A DNA stretch of 64,000 nt, taken from the NCBI GenBank assembly GCA_902788805.1, contig CADALO010000001.1, positions 62,001 to 126,000 on the forward strand, in the 5' to 3' direction. The translations under genes and the position numbers were made by a program. This stretch comes from an uncultured Bacteroidota bacterium (GTDB lineage Bacteria > Bacteroidota > Bacteroidia > Bacteroidales > P3). Within the stretch, counting starts at the first letter, position 1, and every line of letters begins with the position of its first letter. Shown here one piece after another: positions 52,412 to 60,821 of this stretch. A model generated the notes under the pieces. The model was not told where the DNA came from. It saw nothing but the letters and a program-made list of their open reading frames with translations, and searched no databases.

Positions 52412-54421
52412 TCATTTCTTAACTATTCGTTGCACGCTCGAGCCCGACGTCGTTGTGACGCGCACAAAGTACATTCCGTTGGGCAGGTCTGAAAGGTCGA
52501 GTGTGGCGACTGTGGAACTGACTATCGTGCGACCGCCGATGTCAAGGATGTCGACTTTCTGCAGCCCTTCTGCACGCACCGTCAGGTTGCCGCTGGTAGG
52601 CACCGGGTAGAGTTCCACGCTGCGGCTGTCGCTGCCCTCGGCGGGCTCTTCTATGCCCACGTGTGCGCACGGCCACGCAATCAGATGGGTGCCGCCCGTC
52701 TGGTAGGCATACTCGGCCTCCACAAAGTTCTCGCCATACTGGTTGCGTACCCAATAGTTGATGAAACGGTCGGTGCCGCCACCCGAGTGCCAAACCGAAT
52801 AAACGTCTTTTGGCGCCACGCGGATGTCCACCGAGTCGAGGGTGCCGCTTTCAAGGCGTGCCGTGCCATACACATAGCCGTTGGCCGATTCGAGGCTCAG
52901 GAAGGCCCCGTTCTGCCAGTTGTCGCCGCGTGTGCTCTCCATCACCACAGTCAGTGTGCACATCTCCTCCTCGTTGTAGTTGGCCTGCACTATCTTGACG
53001 CGCACCGTCTCGTTGCCTTGGCTGAAAGTGATGTGCCCCACGCGCTCGCCTTCGGCGTAATTCTCGGCTATGCCGAAGTGCACCCATCCGGCGCGGCCGA
53101 AGGTGGGCTGCTCTACCTCAATCCAATCGGCGTCGCTGCTCACGGTCCACGCAATGTCGTTCGACTCGTTCGAGCTGAGCAGCACAGAGTCCGTCGTTGC
53201 GTTGCGGGCAAAGTTGAACAGCGTGTCGCTGACGCGCAAGGCATAGTCGGGCACTGCTCCGAAAAGGGCCGAGTTCTGAAGGTTGAAGGTGTAGGTCACA
53301 TTGCCGCCAATGCCGCCAACGCCGGGGCTAATGGAGTCGACCGTGAAGAAGCCGTCGCCGACACCGTTCCACCCGAAGTTGAAGTGCAGATACTGGCGGC
53401 TGTCGTAGCCGTCGCATACAAATCCGTGTCCGCCCTGTTCGGCGGCTCCGGTGTAGAGTATCGGGTGCCTCAAGTTGAGCTCGTTGACAAGCATCGCGCG
53501 CCACGCCTCGTTCGAGTAGTAGTCCTTGTGCCTAACCTGCATATTGTGGCTGTAGTGGAAATAGTTTTTCAGCGCGTTGTCGATGCTTGCATAACCTTCG
53601 TGGCCAACCAACCCTATGGCCGAGCTGCCGCCCGAGGCTGCGGTGCCGTAGTCCATATTTAGGCTCACGCCGCAGTGATACATAAGCGTGGCCACGGCCT
53701 TGATCTGGTCGGTGGTGGCATAGTAGCTCGGATTGTCGGGCATATTGTCCCAGTCGTAGAGGGTGTGCCCGAAGTCGGCCGTCTGCGCGACGCCCACACG
53801 CGGTGGAACGTAGGTGTTGCTGCCCTCGCCGAAGGCAGGATAGTTCCAGAACTTCATCAGCTGTGCCTGTGCTGTGGCGGCGCATCCTGTCACCGTGCCC
53901 GACGGACATAGGGCGTTGTAGGGATAGTCCTGGTCCCAAAGCGTTGTCAGCAGCGGTGCCACGGTGTCGCTCTTGGTCGGTGCCGCCACGATGCCTGCCG
54001 TCAGACGTTGCCATTCGGCGGCATCGGCAGGATAGGCCGGCACAGCGTCGCCGCTCGCCTGACGGTAGCTCTGCACGGCGTCGATCTGCAGCTGGTAGCC
54101 GCTGAGCCATTGCTGCAGGGCCACGGGCATATCGGCGGGGTCAAGCCTGCCTGTGGGCGAGTAGCCGAGAATAGGCTTCACCTCGTCGTCGGCAGCCACC
54201 ATAACCCAGCCCCCTTCGGGGCAGGCAAAGAGGTATATGCCGCTGTATTGCCACTCGACGGGCTGCGCCTCGAGCGCAGCCCCTTTGCGGGAGTTGACCG
54301 CGCCCGACCAGAAGGTCTGGGCCACCGTCGCTGCCTTTTGCGGAGTGACGGGGTCGGCCGAGGCACCGGCGCCAACGGCCATCGCCGCTGCCAGCAATAT
54401 GGTTGATGTCAGTCTTGCCAT
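52412..54421 (-). CDS. C10-family cysteine peptidase (streptopain-like) with T9SS tail
   Basis: A 669-residue secreted protease from ATG 54421; the frame is open to 54448, but that part overlaps the upstream gene end. Signal peptide 1-22, then a Spi/propeptide domain (about 25-130). The catalytic domain has nucleophile Cys in SGTVTGCAATAQAQLMKFWNYP and His in GGHGFVCDGYDSRQYLHFNFGWNGVGDGFF. After it come a BACON-like domain (WTVSSDADWIEVEQPTFGRAG), a beta module, and the sorting tail VELYPVPTSGNLTVRAEG ... NGMYFVRVTTTSGSSVQRIVKK. Same family as SpeB and interpain A. The lipoprotein gene ends 4 bases upstream and may encode an inhibitor or partner. Confidence 0.9.
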   Translation of the reverse strand: MARLTSTILLAAAMAVGAGASADPVTPQKAATVAQTFWSGAVNSRKGAALEAQPVEWQYSGIYLFACPEGGWVMVAADDEVKPILGYSPTGRLDPADMPVALQQWLSGYQLQIDAVQSYRQASGDAVPAYPADAAEWQRLTAGIVAAPTKSDTVAPLLTTLWDQDYPYNALCPSGTVTGCAATAQAQLMKFWNYPAFGEGSNTYVPPRVGVAQTADFGHTLYDWDNMPDNPSYYATTDQIKAVATLMYHCGVSLNMDYGTAASGGSSAIGLVGHEGYASIDNALKNYFHYSHNMQVRHKDYYSNEAWRAMLVNELNLRHPILYTGAAEQGGHGFVCDGYDSRQYLHFNFGWNGVGDGFFTVDSISPGVGGIGGNVTYTFNLQNSALFGAVPDYALRVSDTLFNFARNATTDSVLLSSNESNDIAWTVSSDADWIEVEQPTFGRAGWVHFGIAENYAEGERVGHITFSQGNETVRVKIVQANYNEEEMCTLTVVMESTRGDNWQNGAFLSLESANGYVYGTARLESGTLDSVDIRVAPKDVYSVWHSGGGTDRFINYWVRNQYGENFVEAEYAYQTGGTHLIAWPCAHVGIEEPAEGSDSRSVELYPVPTSGNLTVRAEGLQKVDILDIGGRTIVSSTVATLDLSDLPNGMYFVRVTTTSGSSVQRIVKK

Positions 54422-54425
54422 TTTC

Positions 54426-54935
54426 TTAACGTTTTCGTGTAAAGACAATTATATCGGTTCCCATCATTGCGACCATCTCCTCGTCGTCGAGGTCGAGCGT
54501 GATGGTCTCGGCATTCGCGTCGTAGACGGCAGTATAGCTGTATGTCTCCGTCTCGCCGGTCTCCTCGTCGACATACGTGCCGGTCATAACAATGTTGACC
54601 CCGTCGACGGTATAGGTGAAAGGCTCTGTCATCGAATTCTGCTGTGGAGGATAGGACGGTATTGCGGGGACAGTGACCGTGAGGTCCATAAAGATTTCAC
54701 CGTTGGTCTGATCGGTGAAGTCGAGCATCGACAGCAGGTCGAGGTGCATCGTAACGTCCTGATATGTAAAGTCGCTCTCTGCATTTGACTCCCACGAGGT
54801 GCCTGCCAGTTCCACATTGCCCTGCGGCTGCTGCGGTGGTTGTTCCGGCTGTGTCGGTTCGTCGTCTTTGCATCCTGACAATGTGACCGTTGCGGCCACT
54901 AAAAACATTGCTAAAAGCTTTTTTGCGTGTTTCAT
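54426..54935 (-). CDS. Small lipoprotein upstream of the C10 peptidase
   Basis: A 169-residue protein with the lipoprotein signal KKLLAMFLVAATVTLSGC (Cys 22), a Pro/Gln linker (EPTQPEQPPQQPQG), and a lipocalin-like or calycin-like beta domain opening LAGTSWESNAESDFTY and ending TDIIVFTRKR. Acidic overall. It ends 4 bases before the peptidase start, so the two are cotranscribed. In some C10 loci an adjacent small protein inhibits the protease; that role here is inference from position only. Confidence 0.75.
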   Translation of the reverse strand: MKHAKKLLAMFLVAATVTLSGCKDDEPTQPEQPPQQPQGNVELAGTSWESNAESDFTYQDVTMHLDLLSMLDFTDQTNGEIFMDLTVTVPAIPSYPPQQNSMTEPFTYTVDGVNIVMTGTYVDEETGETETYSYTAVYDANAETITLDLDDEEMVAMMGTDIIVFTRKR

Positions 54936-55038
54936 AGGAATGTAAATTAATGTTTGTATAACTATATAACGTGCAAGCCCCCCAAAATCTTACAATCGGA
55001 ACGAAATTTTTATCGTCCCCTATTCGCATCCGGGCCAT

Positions 55039-55154
55039 ACCAACTCCGGTCGTTGTACAATATATGTACAATACTTGTACAATATTTGTACGTTCACAAT
55101 TGTACATATATTGTACAAGTATTGTACATATATTGTACAACGACCGGAGTTGGT
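55039..55154. repeat. 11-bp-unit palindrome, copy E
   Basis: Flank ACCAACTCCGGTC, four units of the TTGTACAATA type (GTTGTACAATA, TATGTACAATA, CTTGTACAATA, TTTGTACGTTC), 2-base centre, and inverse units ending GACCGGAGTTGGT. Flanks and the outer three units pair perfectly; the innermost units have drifted. It lies between the divergent lipoprotein and tRNA-Leu genes. Confidence 0.93.
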
Positions 55155-55247
55155 AGGTAAAGGTATTGGAAGAGAAACGGTTGCGATTTGGGCTTGAAAT
55201 AATGCGAAAAAATACTGCCGTTTTTCTCTCATTTCCGCAAAAATTCA

Positions 55248-55255
55248 TATCTTTG
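55248..55255 (+). promoter_or_regulatory. Promoter -7 box of tRNA-Leu
   Basis: TATCTTTG, 54 bases before the mature tRNA. Confidence 0.7.
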
Positions 55256-55309
55256 CAATCGCTTTCGTTTAGGTTGCAATCGCGTAACTTGCAGACGTTG
55301 AGCCGTTAA

Positions 55310-55391
55310 GCGGATGTGGCGTAATTGGTAGCCGCGTTAGACTTAGGATCTAATTCCTCCCGGAGTGGGGGTTCGAGTCCCCCCATCCGCA
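55310..55391 (+). tRNA. tRNA-Leu (anticodon TAG)
   Basis: GCGGATG/CATCCGC acceptor, TTAGA/TCTAA anticodon stem with loop CTTAGGA (TAG), a long variable arm (TTCCTCCCGGAGTGG) as in class II tRNAs, and T arm GGGGTTCGAGTCCCC. CCA is not encoded. It marks the left border of the AT-rich island. Confidence 0.95.
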
Positions 55392-55401
55392 CAAGGCGAC
55401 T

Positions 55402-55434
55402 GACGAGGGTTGAATGCCCTCGTCTTCTTTTTTA
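55402..55434 (+). terminator. Terminator of tRNA-Leu
   Basis: GACGAGGG / CCCTCGTC hairpin followed by TTCTTTTTT. Confidence 0.85.
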
Positions 55435-55470
55435 TAGTTGCTTGAAATTTCAGCAATTAATTCAAGTGCC

Positions 55471-56877
55471 TTATTGGTTTTGATGGCTCTTATCCCAAAG
55501 AATTCCATCTGGAAACACTAAGTTTTGCAACTTTTGACAGACTTGTAACGATGATTCTTTCCATAAACAACCTAATTTACAACACATTTCGACAATAGCA
55601 TCAATGTCGGAATTGGAGTTCGATAATTCTCTGTTCACTTGGTCAATTTCGAGTATTGTTTTGTTCAGTTTATCTTGGTTTACCTCTAATGCTGTCTTGT
55701 ACACATCTTCGTCAATAACACCATCTGCAAATCGCAACTTGTTATTTTTAATTTTGTTCTCAATCTCTGTTTTATTTTTCTTTAATAAAGTTAAGTTCTC
55801 TCTAAGTTCTTGGCTATCCCCGTTTATCTTGTCGTATACAATATTCTTGGCGACTTCTTTTAATGGAGTAGGCAATGTGAATACGTCTAACAACTCAGCG
55901 TATTTTTGATGGAGAATCTTTGCGGAAACATTTGTCTTGCATCCAACCTTGTTGCATTTATAATAATCGATGTGCTTCTTCTTTACGCAATACGCTGTAA
56001 ATGGCGTTCCGTCTTCGGCACATTTAACGTGACGTTTCAATGGGAACTGTGGCGTTTCCTTTTGATGGGTGTACCGTCCAGTTTTACCACTAAGAATATC
56101 TTGTACTCGTAGGAATTCTTCGTGACTTATTATGGCAGGGTGTTTTCCGTCAATCATTTCAAAATTCATCATCTTATTCACTATCTTGCCAGCATAGAAC
56201 GGATTGGTCAATATCTTATGTAAGGTCTGTTTTGACACAATGTAGTTGTATGTCGCCAATTTACTAATAATGTCCTTATTTGACATACCCTGTAACTTCC
56301 ATCTAAAAGCCTTCCTTATCAGTTTTCCTTTATCGTTGATGGTGTATGTAGTATTAATGCTCTTGCCTTTCTTATCGTATCCTTCTGGACTTTTACCTGT
56401 GAACACACCAACTTCCATACAATGTTTGCGTCCTGAAATGAACTTATTGACTCGATTAGTATTATCCCATTGAGACATACACATTTTCGTGTTTATCATC
56501 AACAATCCTTCTGGAGTTGAAGTATCTAAACCTGTTGTAACCTCTATTACAATGGTATTGTGAGCGATGAGGTTATTCAGAATGTTAATACCCTGACCAG
56601 CATTTCGAGAGAATCTATCAGCCTGTGATACGAGTATATATGAAACACTATGGTTTTTCGAAATTGCCTTAATCATCTCCCTAATGAGTGGACCAGGAGT
56701 CTTTGCACTCTCGTGCTTTCCTCCAAAATATCCTACTATATTGAATTTATGTTCTTTGGCATATTTCTCGCATTTGTAACGTTGGTCGTCAAGACTTCCG
56801 CCATTGTCTTCTTGGTATTTAGTGGACACTCGTGTCCAAATAAAACATTTCTTTTCCACTTTACTATCGTTGTTCAT
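55471..56877 (-). CDS. Large serine recombinase (integrase type)
   Basis: A 468-residue DNA integrase. The N-terminal resolvase domain (about 10-150) has the catalytic Ser at about 18 (FIWTRVSTKYQEDNGGSLDDQR) and the Arg-rich ILVSQADRFSRNAGQG. The recombinase domain covers about 160-300. A zinc ribbon (VKCAEDGTPFTAYC ... YKCNKVGCK) and a coiled coil (about 345-420; LRENLTLLKKNKTEIENKIKNNKL) complete the large-serine-integrase plan. Its gene ends 80 bases from tRNA-Leu. The AT-rich codon use fits the island, not the core chromosome. It overlaps a 43-codon ORF upstream by 14 bases. It probably integrates and excises the island. Confidence 0.9.
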   Translation of the reverse strand: MNNDSKVEKKCFIWTRVSTKYQEDNGGSLDDQRYKCEKYAKEHKFNIVGYFGGKHESAKTPGPLIREMIKAISKNHSVSYILVSQADRFSRNAGQGINILNNLIAHNTIVIEVTTGLDTSTPEGLLMINTKMCMSQWDNTNRVNKFISGRKHCMEVGVFTGKSPEGYDKKGKSINTTYTINDKGKLIRKAFRWKLQGMSNKDIISKLATYNYIVSKQTLHKILTNPFYAGKIVNKMMNFEMIDGKHPAIISHEEFLRVQDILSGKTGRYTHQKETPQFPLKRHVKCAEDGTPFTAYCVKKKHIDYYKCNKVGCKTNVSAKILHQKYAELLDVFTLPTPLKEVAKNIVYDKINGDSQELRENLTLLKKNKTEIENKIKNNKLRFADGVIDEDVYKTALEVNQDKLNKTILEIDQVNRELSNSNSDIDAIVEMCCKLGCLWKESSLQVCQKLQNLVFPDGILWDKSHQNQ

Positions 56878-56995
56878 TATATGATTCTATCGCTATATCA
56901 ATTATTTGCGTAAGATAATCAAAAATTTCCCTACCTTCTCCCTCTGAGATGTTTAGTTCTCTAAAAAAATCCTCATAATCTTGGTATTTAATCAT
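56864..56995 (-). CDS. Small ORF coupled to the serine recombinase
   Basis: A 43-residue ORF starting at ATG 56995 and ending in TAG at 56864, 14 bases inside the recombinase start. The product is acidic and helical (IKYQDYEDFFRELNISEGEG, then REIFDYLTQIIDIAIESYNEQR). The overlap suggests translational coupling. Small acidic helical proteins next to serine integrases can be directionality factors, but there is no sequence evidence for that here. Confidence 0.5.
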   Translation of the reverse strand: MIKYQDYEDFFRELNISEGEGREIFDYLTQIIDIAIESYNEQR

Positions 56996-57041
56996 TTGTA
57001 CACAAGATTTACTATCCCTTTACGGGTTATTCGCTTTTTAC

Positions 57042-57112
57042 ACCTCTCTTGACGGTTTGTAGCCTGTCAAGAGTCTTCTGGGCGGTGAGGGTAAGCATCG
57101 ACCTGACCGTCA
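57042..57112. repeat. Two inverted repeats between the recombinase genes
   Basis: CTCTTGAC / GTCAAGAG (about 57042-57071) and GGGTAA / TTACCC (about 57089-57110). They lie just upstream of the recombinase transcription unit; possible operator, att or resolution site. Confidence 0.4.
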
Positions 57113-57190
57113 TTACCCTGTTTTCTATGGGCTGTGATTACAAGTTTTCATATCTCTAATATACAAATTTCTATGAAATTAAGGGAAAAA

Positions 57191-57808
57191 TCATACGAAA
57201 ATTTGCAATTTTCTTATGGTGTTTACGCTCGTACCCGTGAGTTTGCTGATGTTTCTAAGGCTATATGACTTCTTCAACAACTTAATTTCCTCTGCATACT
57301 GAGTTTTCATTTGCTCGTCGGTCTTCCGATACCCTTTCTTACGTCCGACAACACCAACACAAGACCGATAATGGTTGTATCCACTTACCATTCTGCTCCT
57401 GATTAAATCACGCTCCATACTATTAAACTGAGCAAGTATACCGAGAACAAGCTGGGCAATCGGGTTTGGCTTTCCGTTAGGTTGGAGTGTCTCTAATCCG
57501 TTCTGGTGGATATACACGGACACCCCTTGCTCGGTCAAAGACTCAATCACGGTCAGAAAATCCACTGCTCGTCTGCTCAAACGGGAACACTCGTATATGA
57601 GCACCTTCTCCACCTCGTTGTCCTTAACGTAGTTGAGAAGGTCTGTCAGTGCCTCACGTTCCTCGACTTTCTTGGCTCCGCTGACCTTTTCGCTGAATTC
57701 TTTGACCACAGTATAGCCCATTCTGTTGGCATATTCACGAAGGTCGGAGATTTGACGCTCATAGTCTTGTCCGTTGGTTGATACCCTTGCATAGATTATT
57801 GTCTTCAC
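57191..57808 (-). CDS. Small serine recombinase (resolvase/invertase)
   Basis: A 205-residue site-specific recombinase. The catalytic Ser is residue 10 (IIYARVSTNGQDYERQISDLREYA), followed by the conserved YECSRLSRRAVDFLTVIESL and LGILAQFNSMERDLIRSRM of the Hin/Tn3-resolvase group. A C-terminal helix-turn-helix (KSYSLRNISKLTGTSVNTIRKL) binds the crossover site. It could resolve dimers of the mobile element or invert a segment; no invertible promoter is evident. -7 box TAATTTTG at 57847-57840. Divergent from the HTH regulator gene. Confidence 0.9.
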   Translation of the reverse strand: MKTIIYARVSTNGQDYERQISDLREYANRMGYTVVKEFSEKVSGAKKVEEREALTDLLNYVKDNEVEKVLIYECSRLSRRAVDFLTVIESLTEQGVSVYIHQNGLETLQPNGKPNPIAQLVLGILAQFNSMERDLIRSRMVSGYNHYRSCVGVVGRKKGYRKTDEQMKTQYAEEIKLLKKSYSLRNISKLTGTSVNTIRKLQIFV

Positions 57809-57839
57809 ATTGCTAACTTTTATTGTTATTAATTTGCTA

Positions 57840-57847
57840 CAAAATTA
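57840..57847 (-). promoter_or_regulatory. Promoter -7 box of the small recombinase gene
   Basis: Minus-strand TAATTTTG, 32 bases before ATG 57808. Confidence 0.6.
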
Positions 57848-57921
57848 CATTAAAATATCAATATGACAAAATTAAAATGATATATTTATTTTTTTTTAAC
57901 TTTAGATAATGATGTTGCTTG

Positions 57922-57929
57922 TATATTTG
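57922..57929 (+). promoter_or_regulatory. Promoter -7 box of the HTH regulator gene
   Basis: TATATTTG. It puts the RNA start near 57936, so the gene must begin at ATG 57949, not at the earlier open ATG at 57919. Confidence 0.65.
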
Positions 57930-57948
57930 TACTTTATTATACAATAGT

Positions 57949-58236
57949 ATGAATGAGAATATAAGTCATAAAGTCAAAGAGTTATGCCATAAAAAGGGTA
58001 TAACAATAAAGCAACTTTCCGAAAAAATGAAGATTGCTCCTGAAAGCCTCAGTCGAGCCATAAATGGGAATCCAAAACTATCCACTCTCCGCAAAATTTC
58101 TGAAGTTTTGGGCGTTTCCGTTACGGATTTGTTCGACCGCAGCGAGGATGAATTGCTGGCGATAGTCGTTTGTGATGGTGTAACTCACACCGCAACCACC
58201 AAAGCCGAACTGAAACGAATAGTCGATGCACTATAA
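57949..58236 (+). CDS. Cro/CI-type helix-turn-helix regulator
   Basis: A 95-residue repressor-like protein from ATG 57949. The HTH_3 domain fills residues 3-62 (ISHKVKELCHKKGITIKQLSEKMKIAPESLSRAINGNPKLSTLRKISEVLGVSVTDLFDR). The short C-terminal part (LLAIVVCDGVTHTATTKAELKRIVDAL) is strand-helix and may dimerise. Its promoter faces that of the small recombinase, so autoregulation and control of the recombinase are likely (inference). Confidence 0.88.
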   Translation: MNENISHKVKELCHKKGITIKQLSEKMKIAPESLSRAINGNPKLSTLRKISEVLGVSVTDLFDRSEDELLAIVVCDGVTHTATTKAELKRIVDAL

Positions 58237-58321
58237 TCTTTTAAGTTAGATTGATACAAAAATGAACGTGTCAGACAATCTCTACAAAGATTAAAATGAT
58301 ACAAGCAGGGAATTGATACGC

Positions 58322-59260
58322 TTACTTGATGTATTGACGAAGATTCATCGTGTTTTGCGCGGCGTTTTGTATGGATTGTAATAGCTGCCGATATGGTTCC
58401 ATCTTTCGACGGATGGATGAGTTCTTTGGCGTGTGTTCGCGAATTTTCATTTCAACGGCTTGTAGGTCATAGTTGCATTGTTCCAGCAATGCCAACTTTT
58501 CAGCCTTGTTATAGATGGCATTGCTTACGGGTATGGTTTCCGCAATGGATTCGTCGTAGATTTCTAAGATGGGAGTTGCGGTAGAATTAAGGACGGCTTG
58601 CAGTTGGTTGTTCGGAATGTGCAGATAGTTTCGGATTTGTTCCTTTGAACGCAGATTAAGTTCCAATCTCACCCTACCATCGAATTGGTGCAACAAAGCA
58701 TTGGGATTATCTACACAGGCAAGAAAGCCCTTGTTTTCAGCCCGTATCATTTCCTTGGATTTGTCGTATATGATAAACCGCTTAAATCGTCGTGGGGTGG
58801 TCACGGAGTTGTAAATTTCCAGCCCGTTGTTTCGGCAGTTCTTGGCTAACCACTTGTCATAGTTCCTTATGCTGGCTTTGATGTGACGCTTGATTTCAGC
58901 CATTGGATGATTGCAGACAAAGTCCTGGGTCACGTCACACAGGCAGACTTCTGAATTTTCAAGGATGGCATCTGTATCAAGGTCGCAAATATTCATTGTA
59001 CAGATGTTGTCGAGACATTGTCGGATGGTTTCACGGCTAATAAGGCTTGGGTAGTCATCTTTCAGGACTTTGCCAGTGAAGTCAATGACAAGTTCACTTT
59101 TTCTCGGATTGTTGATGATGGTGAGTGAAAAAGGGCTGTCTTGATGATATTTATAATAGTAATCCCCTTGTTTCATTGGCGTTTCAAAGAATTTGGTATG
59201 GTTGAGGTTGGTGATGTTTTGAGATGATGTTATCAACTTCAACCTATCGAATTGTAACAT
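58322..59260 (-). CDS. Phage/plasmid replication initiator (gene II/X-like)
   Basis: A 312-residue protein with features of the filamentous-phage gene II / Phage_X-CRI replication proteins: DRLKLITS start, the core RFKRFIIYDKSKEMIRAEN and GRVRLELNLRSKEQIRNYLHIPNNQLQAVLNS with the R-x-E-x-N pattern. The C-terminus is helical and basic (KLALLEQCNYDLQAVEMKIREHTPKNSSIRRKMEPYRQLL). Such proteins nick double-stranded DNA to start rolling-circle replication. I cannot point with certainty to the nicking tyrosine. Cotranscribed with the small basic protein 12 bases upstream. Confidence 0.65.
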   Translation of the reverse strand: MLQFDRLKLITSSQNITNLNHTKFFETPMKQGDYYYKYHQDSPFSLTIINNPRKSELVIDFTGKVLKDDYPSLISRETIRQCLDNICTMNICDLDTDAILENSEVCLCDVTQDFVCNHPMAEIKRHIKASIRNYDKWLAKNCRNNGLEIYNSVTTPRRFKRFIIYDKSKEMIRAENKGFLACVDNPNALLHQFDGRVRLELNLRSKEQIRNYLHIPNNQLQAVLNSTATPILEIYDESIAETIPVSNAIYNKAEKLALLEQCNYDLQAVEMKIREHTPKNSSIRRKMEPYRQLLQSIQNAAQNTMNLRQYIK

Positions 59261-59272
59261 TCATAGGCATTT

Positions 59273-59497
59273 TTATTTGATTATTAAGTGTGCGAATTTG
59301 CAAGTTTTGTCACCTGTATAAGTGGTGACATTCTTCCGCTCACGCCATAGTTTCCTCATTGCAGCAGCAATGGCTTTCTTGTGTTCGTCGGTTTTCTTCT
59401 TGCCGCGCAACGATTCTGCGATTCGGTATGCGTGGGTCGCTGACTTCTTTCTGCCACGTAACGAGTATGAAATTTTAAGTTTTGTTTGAGTGTTCAT
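59273..59497 (-). CDS. Small basic NUMOD3-like DNA-binding protein
   Basis: A 74-residue, strongly basic protein. Two copies of the NUMOD3-like unit are visible: SYSLRGRKKSATHAYRIAESLRGKKK and TDEHKKAIAAAMRKLWRERK. NUMOD3 occurs in homing endonucleases as a DNA-contact module; here there is no nuclease domain. Directly upstream of the Rep gene, so probably an accessory factor for replication or transfer (inference). Confidence 0.6.
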   Translation of the reverse strand: MNTQTKLKISYSLRGRKKSATHAYRIAESLRGKKKTDEHKKAIAAAMRKLWRERKNVTTYTGDKTCKFAHLIIK

Positions 59498-59781
59498 AAT
59501 GCTAATGTTTTGATGTCTTATGATTATAAATAGTAGGTAAGTTCTGAAAAGTGCAAATATTCTCAGAAAAAAATTTTTAGAAACGCCTTACACACGAATT
59601 TGAAGGGGGTAGGTAGGTTATAGAGGGGGCAATTATAACAAGGGTTACGACCGTTCCACCAAACAATTATTGGAAGGGAGGGGTAAGGTTTGATACTAAA
59701 AGACCAAATGTGTTTTACATAGGGTGAGACAATGTCGATTTTGCTGGTTCCATTCAATGGCGTTGTTTACAAACATTCATA
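59498..59781. other. Non-coding stretch of the island, possible origin region
   Basis: No credible gene. The stretch contains G-rich runs (GGGGGTAGGTAGG, GAGGGGGCAATT, GGAAGGGAGGGG), AT-rich flanks, and lies directly upstream of the NUMOD3-Rep unit, where a rolling-circle origin could be. No hairpin or nick-site motif was clear enough to name. Confidence 0.3.
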
Positions 59782-59815
59782 GATAAAAAAAAAGCGACCT
59801 ACTACGGTCGCTTAT
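59782..59815 (-). terminator. Terminator of the outer-membrane beta-barrel gene
   Basis: GCGACC / GGTCGC hairpin followed on the minus strand by nine T. Confidence 0.85.
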
Positions 59816-59859
59816 AATAAGTGATTGTATTTTTATTTTGATTACATTTCGTGAATGAT

Positions 59860-60468
59860 TTAGAAGCAATAAGCCAATCCTGTTTTACACATCCAAGTTG
59901 AAAGAGATGGGAGACCAATATTAACTGTCTGTTCAAGGTTCCAACGTATGGCAGGTACAATTTGCCATTCAATACCAAAACCGCCATTGAGAGACACTCC
60001 AAACCGAATAGCATCTGTCACTTGATTTTCATCGATTCCATATCCAATAACGTTTCCGTTTGCATCGGTGTGTTCATACGCATATCCGCCCATAGCATCT
60101 GTGATACCATTAAACTTATAGCCATAAGTAATACCAAGTCCAGAAATCAAATAGAAATGAAAATTATTTCTTCCAAACACAAAGTTTAGGTTAATGTTTC
60201 CATCCCATAACCTACCTTGATTAAGAGTTCTTGTTATAGTTTCTCCTTGAAAAACATCCATTGTTTTTTTTGCAGACAGGTAGTAAGTTCCATCAATTGT
60301 AAACCTTAATATTTCTGTGAAATCAAAGCCTAATCGAACACCGACACCTGTTTTGTTTGGGTTAAATGCTCCTTGAATCCCAATAGACACATCTTTGTCT
60401 TGGGCATTTACACCGTTGACCCCCATTCCTGCACATATTAGTGCAATTAATACTACTACTTTTTTCAT
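59860..60468 (-). CDS. Small outer-membrane beta-barrel protein
   Basis: A 202-residue exported protein with a signal peptide (1-22, VVVLIALICAGMGVNGVNAQ). Alternating strands with aromatic ends (VSIGIQGAFNPNKTGVGVRLGFDFTEILRFTIDGTYYLS; INLNFVFGRNNFHFYLISGLGITYGYKF; RFGVSLNGGFGIEWQIVPAIRWNLEQTV) predict an eight-stranded OmpX/OmpW-like barrel ending in ...GLAYCF. AT-rich like the island. It is unclear whether it belongs to the island or to the host side of it. No ligand can be predicted. Confidence 0.8.
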   Translation of the reverse strand: MKKVVVLIALICAGMGVNGVNAQDKDVSIGIQGAFNPNKTGVGVRLGFDFTEILRFTIDGTYYLSAKKTMDVFQGETITRTLNQGRLWDGNINLNFVFGRNNFHFYLISGLGITYGYKFNGITDAMGGYAYEHTDANGNVIGYGIDENQVTDAIRFGVSLNGGFGIEWQIVPAIRWNLEQTVNIGLPSLSTWMCKTGLAYCF

Positions 60469-60542
60469 CTTTTAATAATTTTTTTTGCTCCTATGGCTCA
60501 AGGTGCTTAAAATTAACCAAACGAAGAAAGTGGAGCCATCCA

Positions 60543-60821
60543 TTACTGCCCTATCTTCAGTGTGAGGGCTTGGACTCCCTGTGTTGCAATTAAGTAGATA
60601 TGGGGTTCTGAATAAACTCCACTTGGTGTATATCTATAAAACTGACAATACATTCCAAGTGGGCATTCTTCCTCCATTATCCGACTTAATTGCATTGTGA
60701 AAGTGTCCAAGTTCCACACTGACGGATAAAGAGAAAATGCGCTTTCTCTCGGCAAACCTAACAATCGGTTTGCGACTGCAAAATTATACATTTTCAACGA
60801 ATTGACAAAATATATTTTCAT
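60543..60821 (-). CDS. Hypothetical protein, 92 residues
   Basis: An open frame with mixed composition (NRLLGLPRESAFSLYPSVWNLDTFTMQL, PLGMYCQFYRYTPSGVYSEPHIYLIA). It has no signal peptide and no family I recognise. Coding nature is uncertain: no clear ribosome site or promoter box. AT-rich. 60822-61117 beyond it holds nothing recognisable. Confidence 0.35.
   Translation of the reverse strand: MKIYFVNSLKMYNFAVANRLLGLPRESAFSLYPSVWNLDTFTMQLSRIMEEECPLGMYCQFYRYTPSGVYSEPHIYLIATQGVQALTLKIGQ

Noticed and set aside
52661..53662. 333-codon plus frame opposite the C10 peptidase
   Set aside because: Antisense to the catalytic Cys/His region; Val/Ala-rich shadow.
55310..55391. Direct-repeat copy of the tRNA-Leu 3' end marking the island's right border
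   Set aside because: I looked for a second copy of the T-arm/acceptor sequence up to 61.1 kb and found none.
59563..59757. 64-codon minus ORF in the island
   Set aside because: It reads through G-rich and low-complexity DNA, with no ribosome site and no recognisable features.
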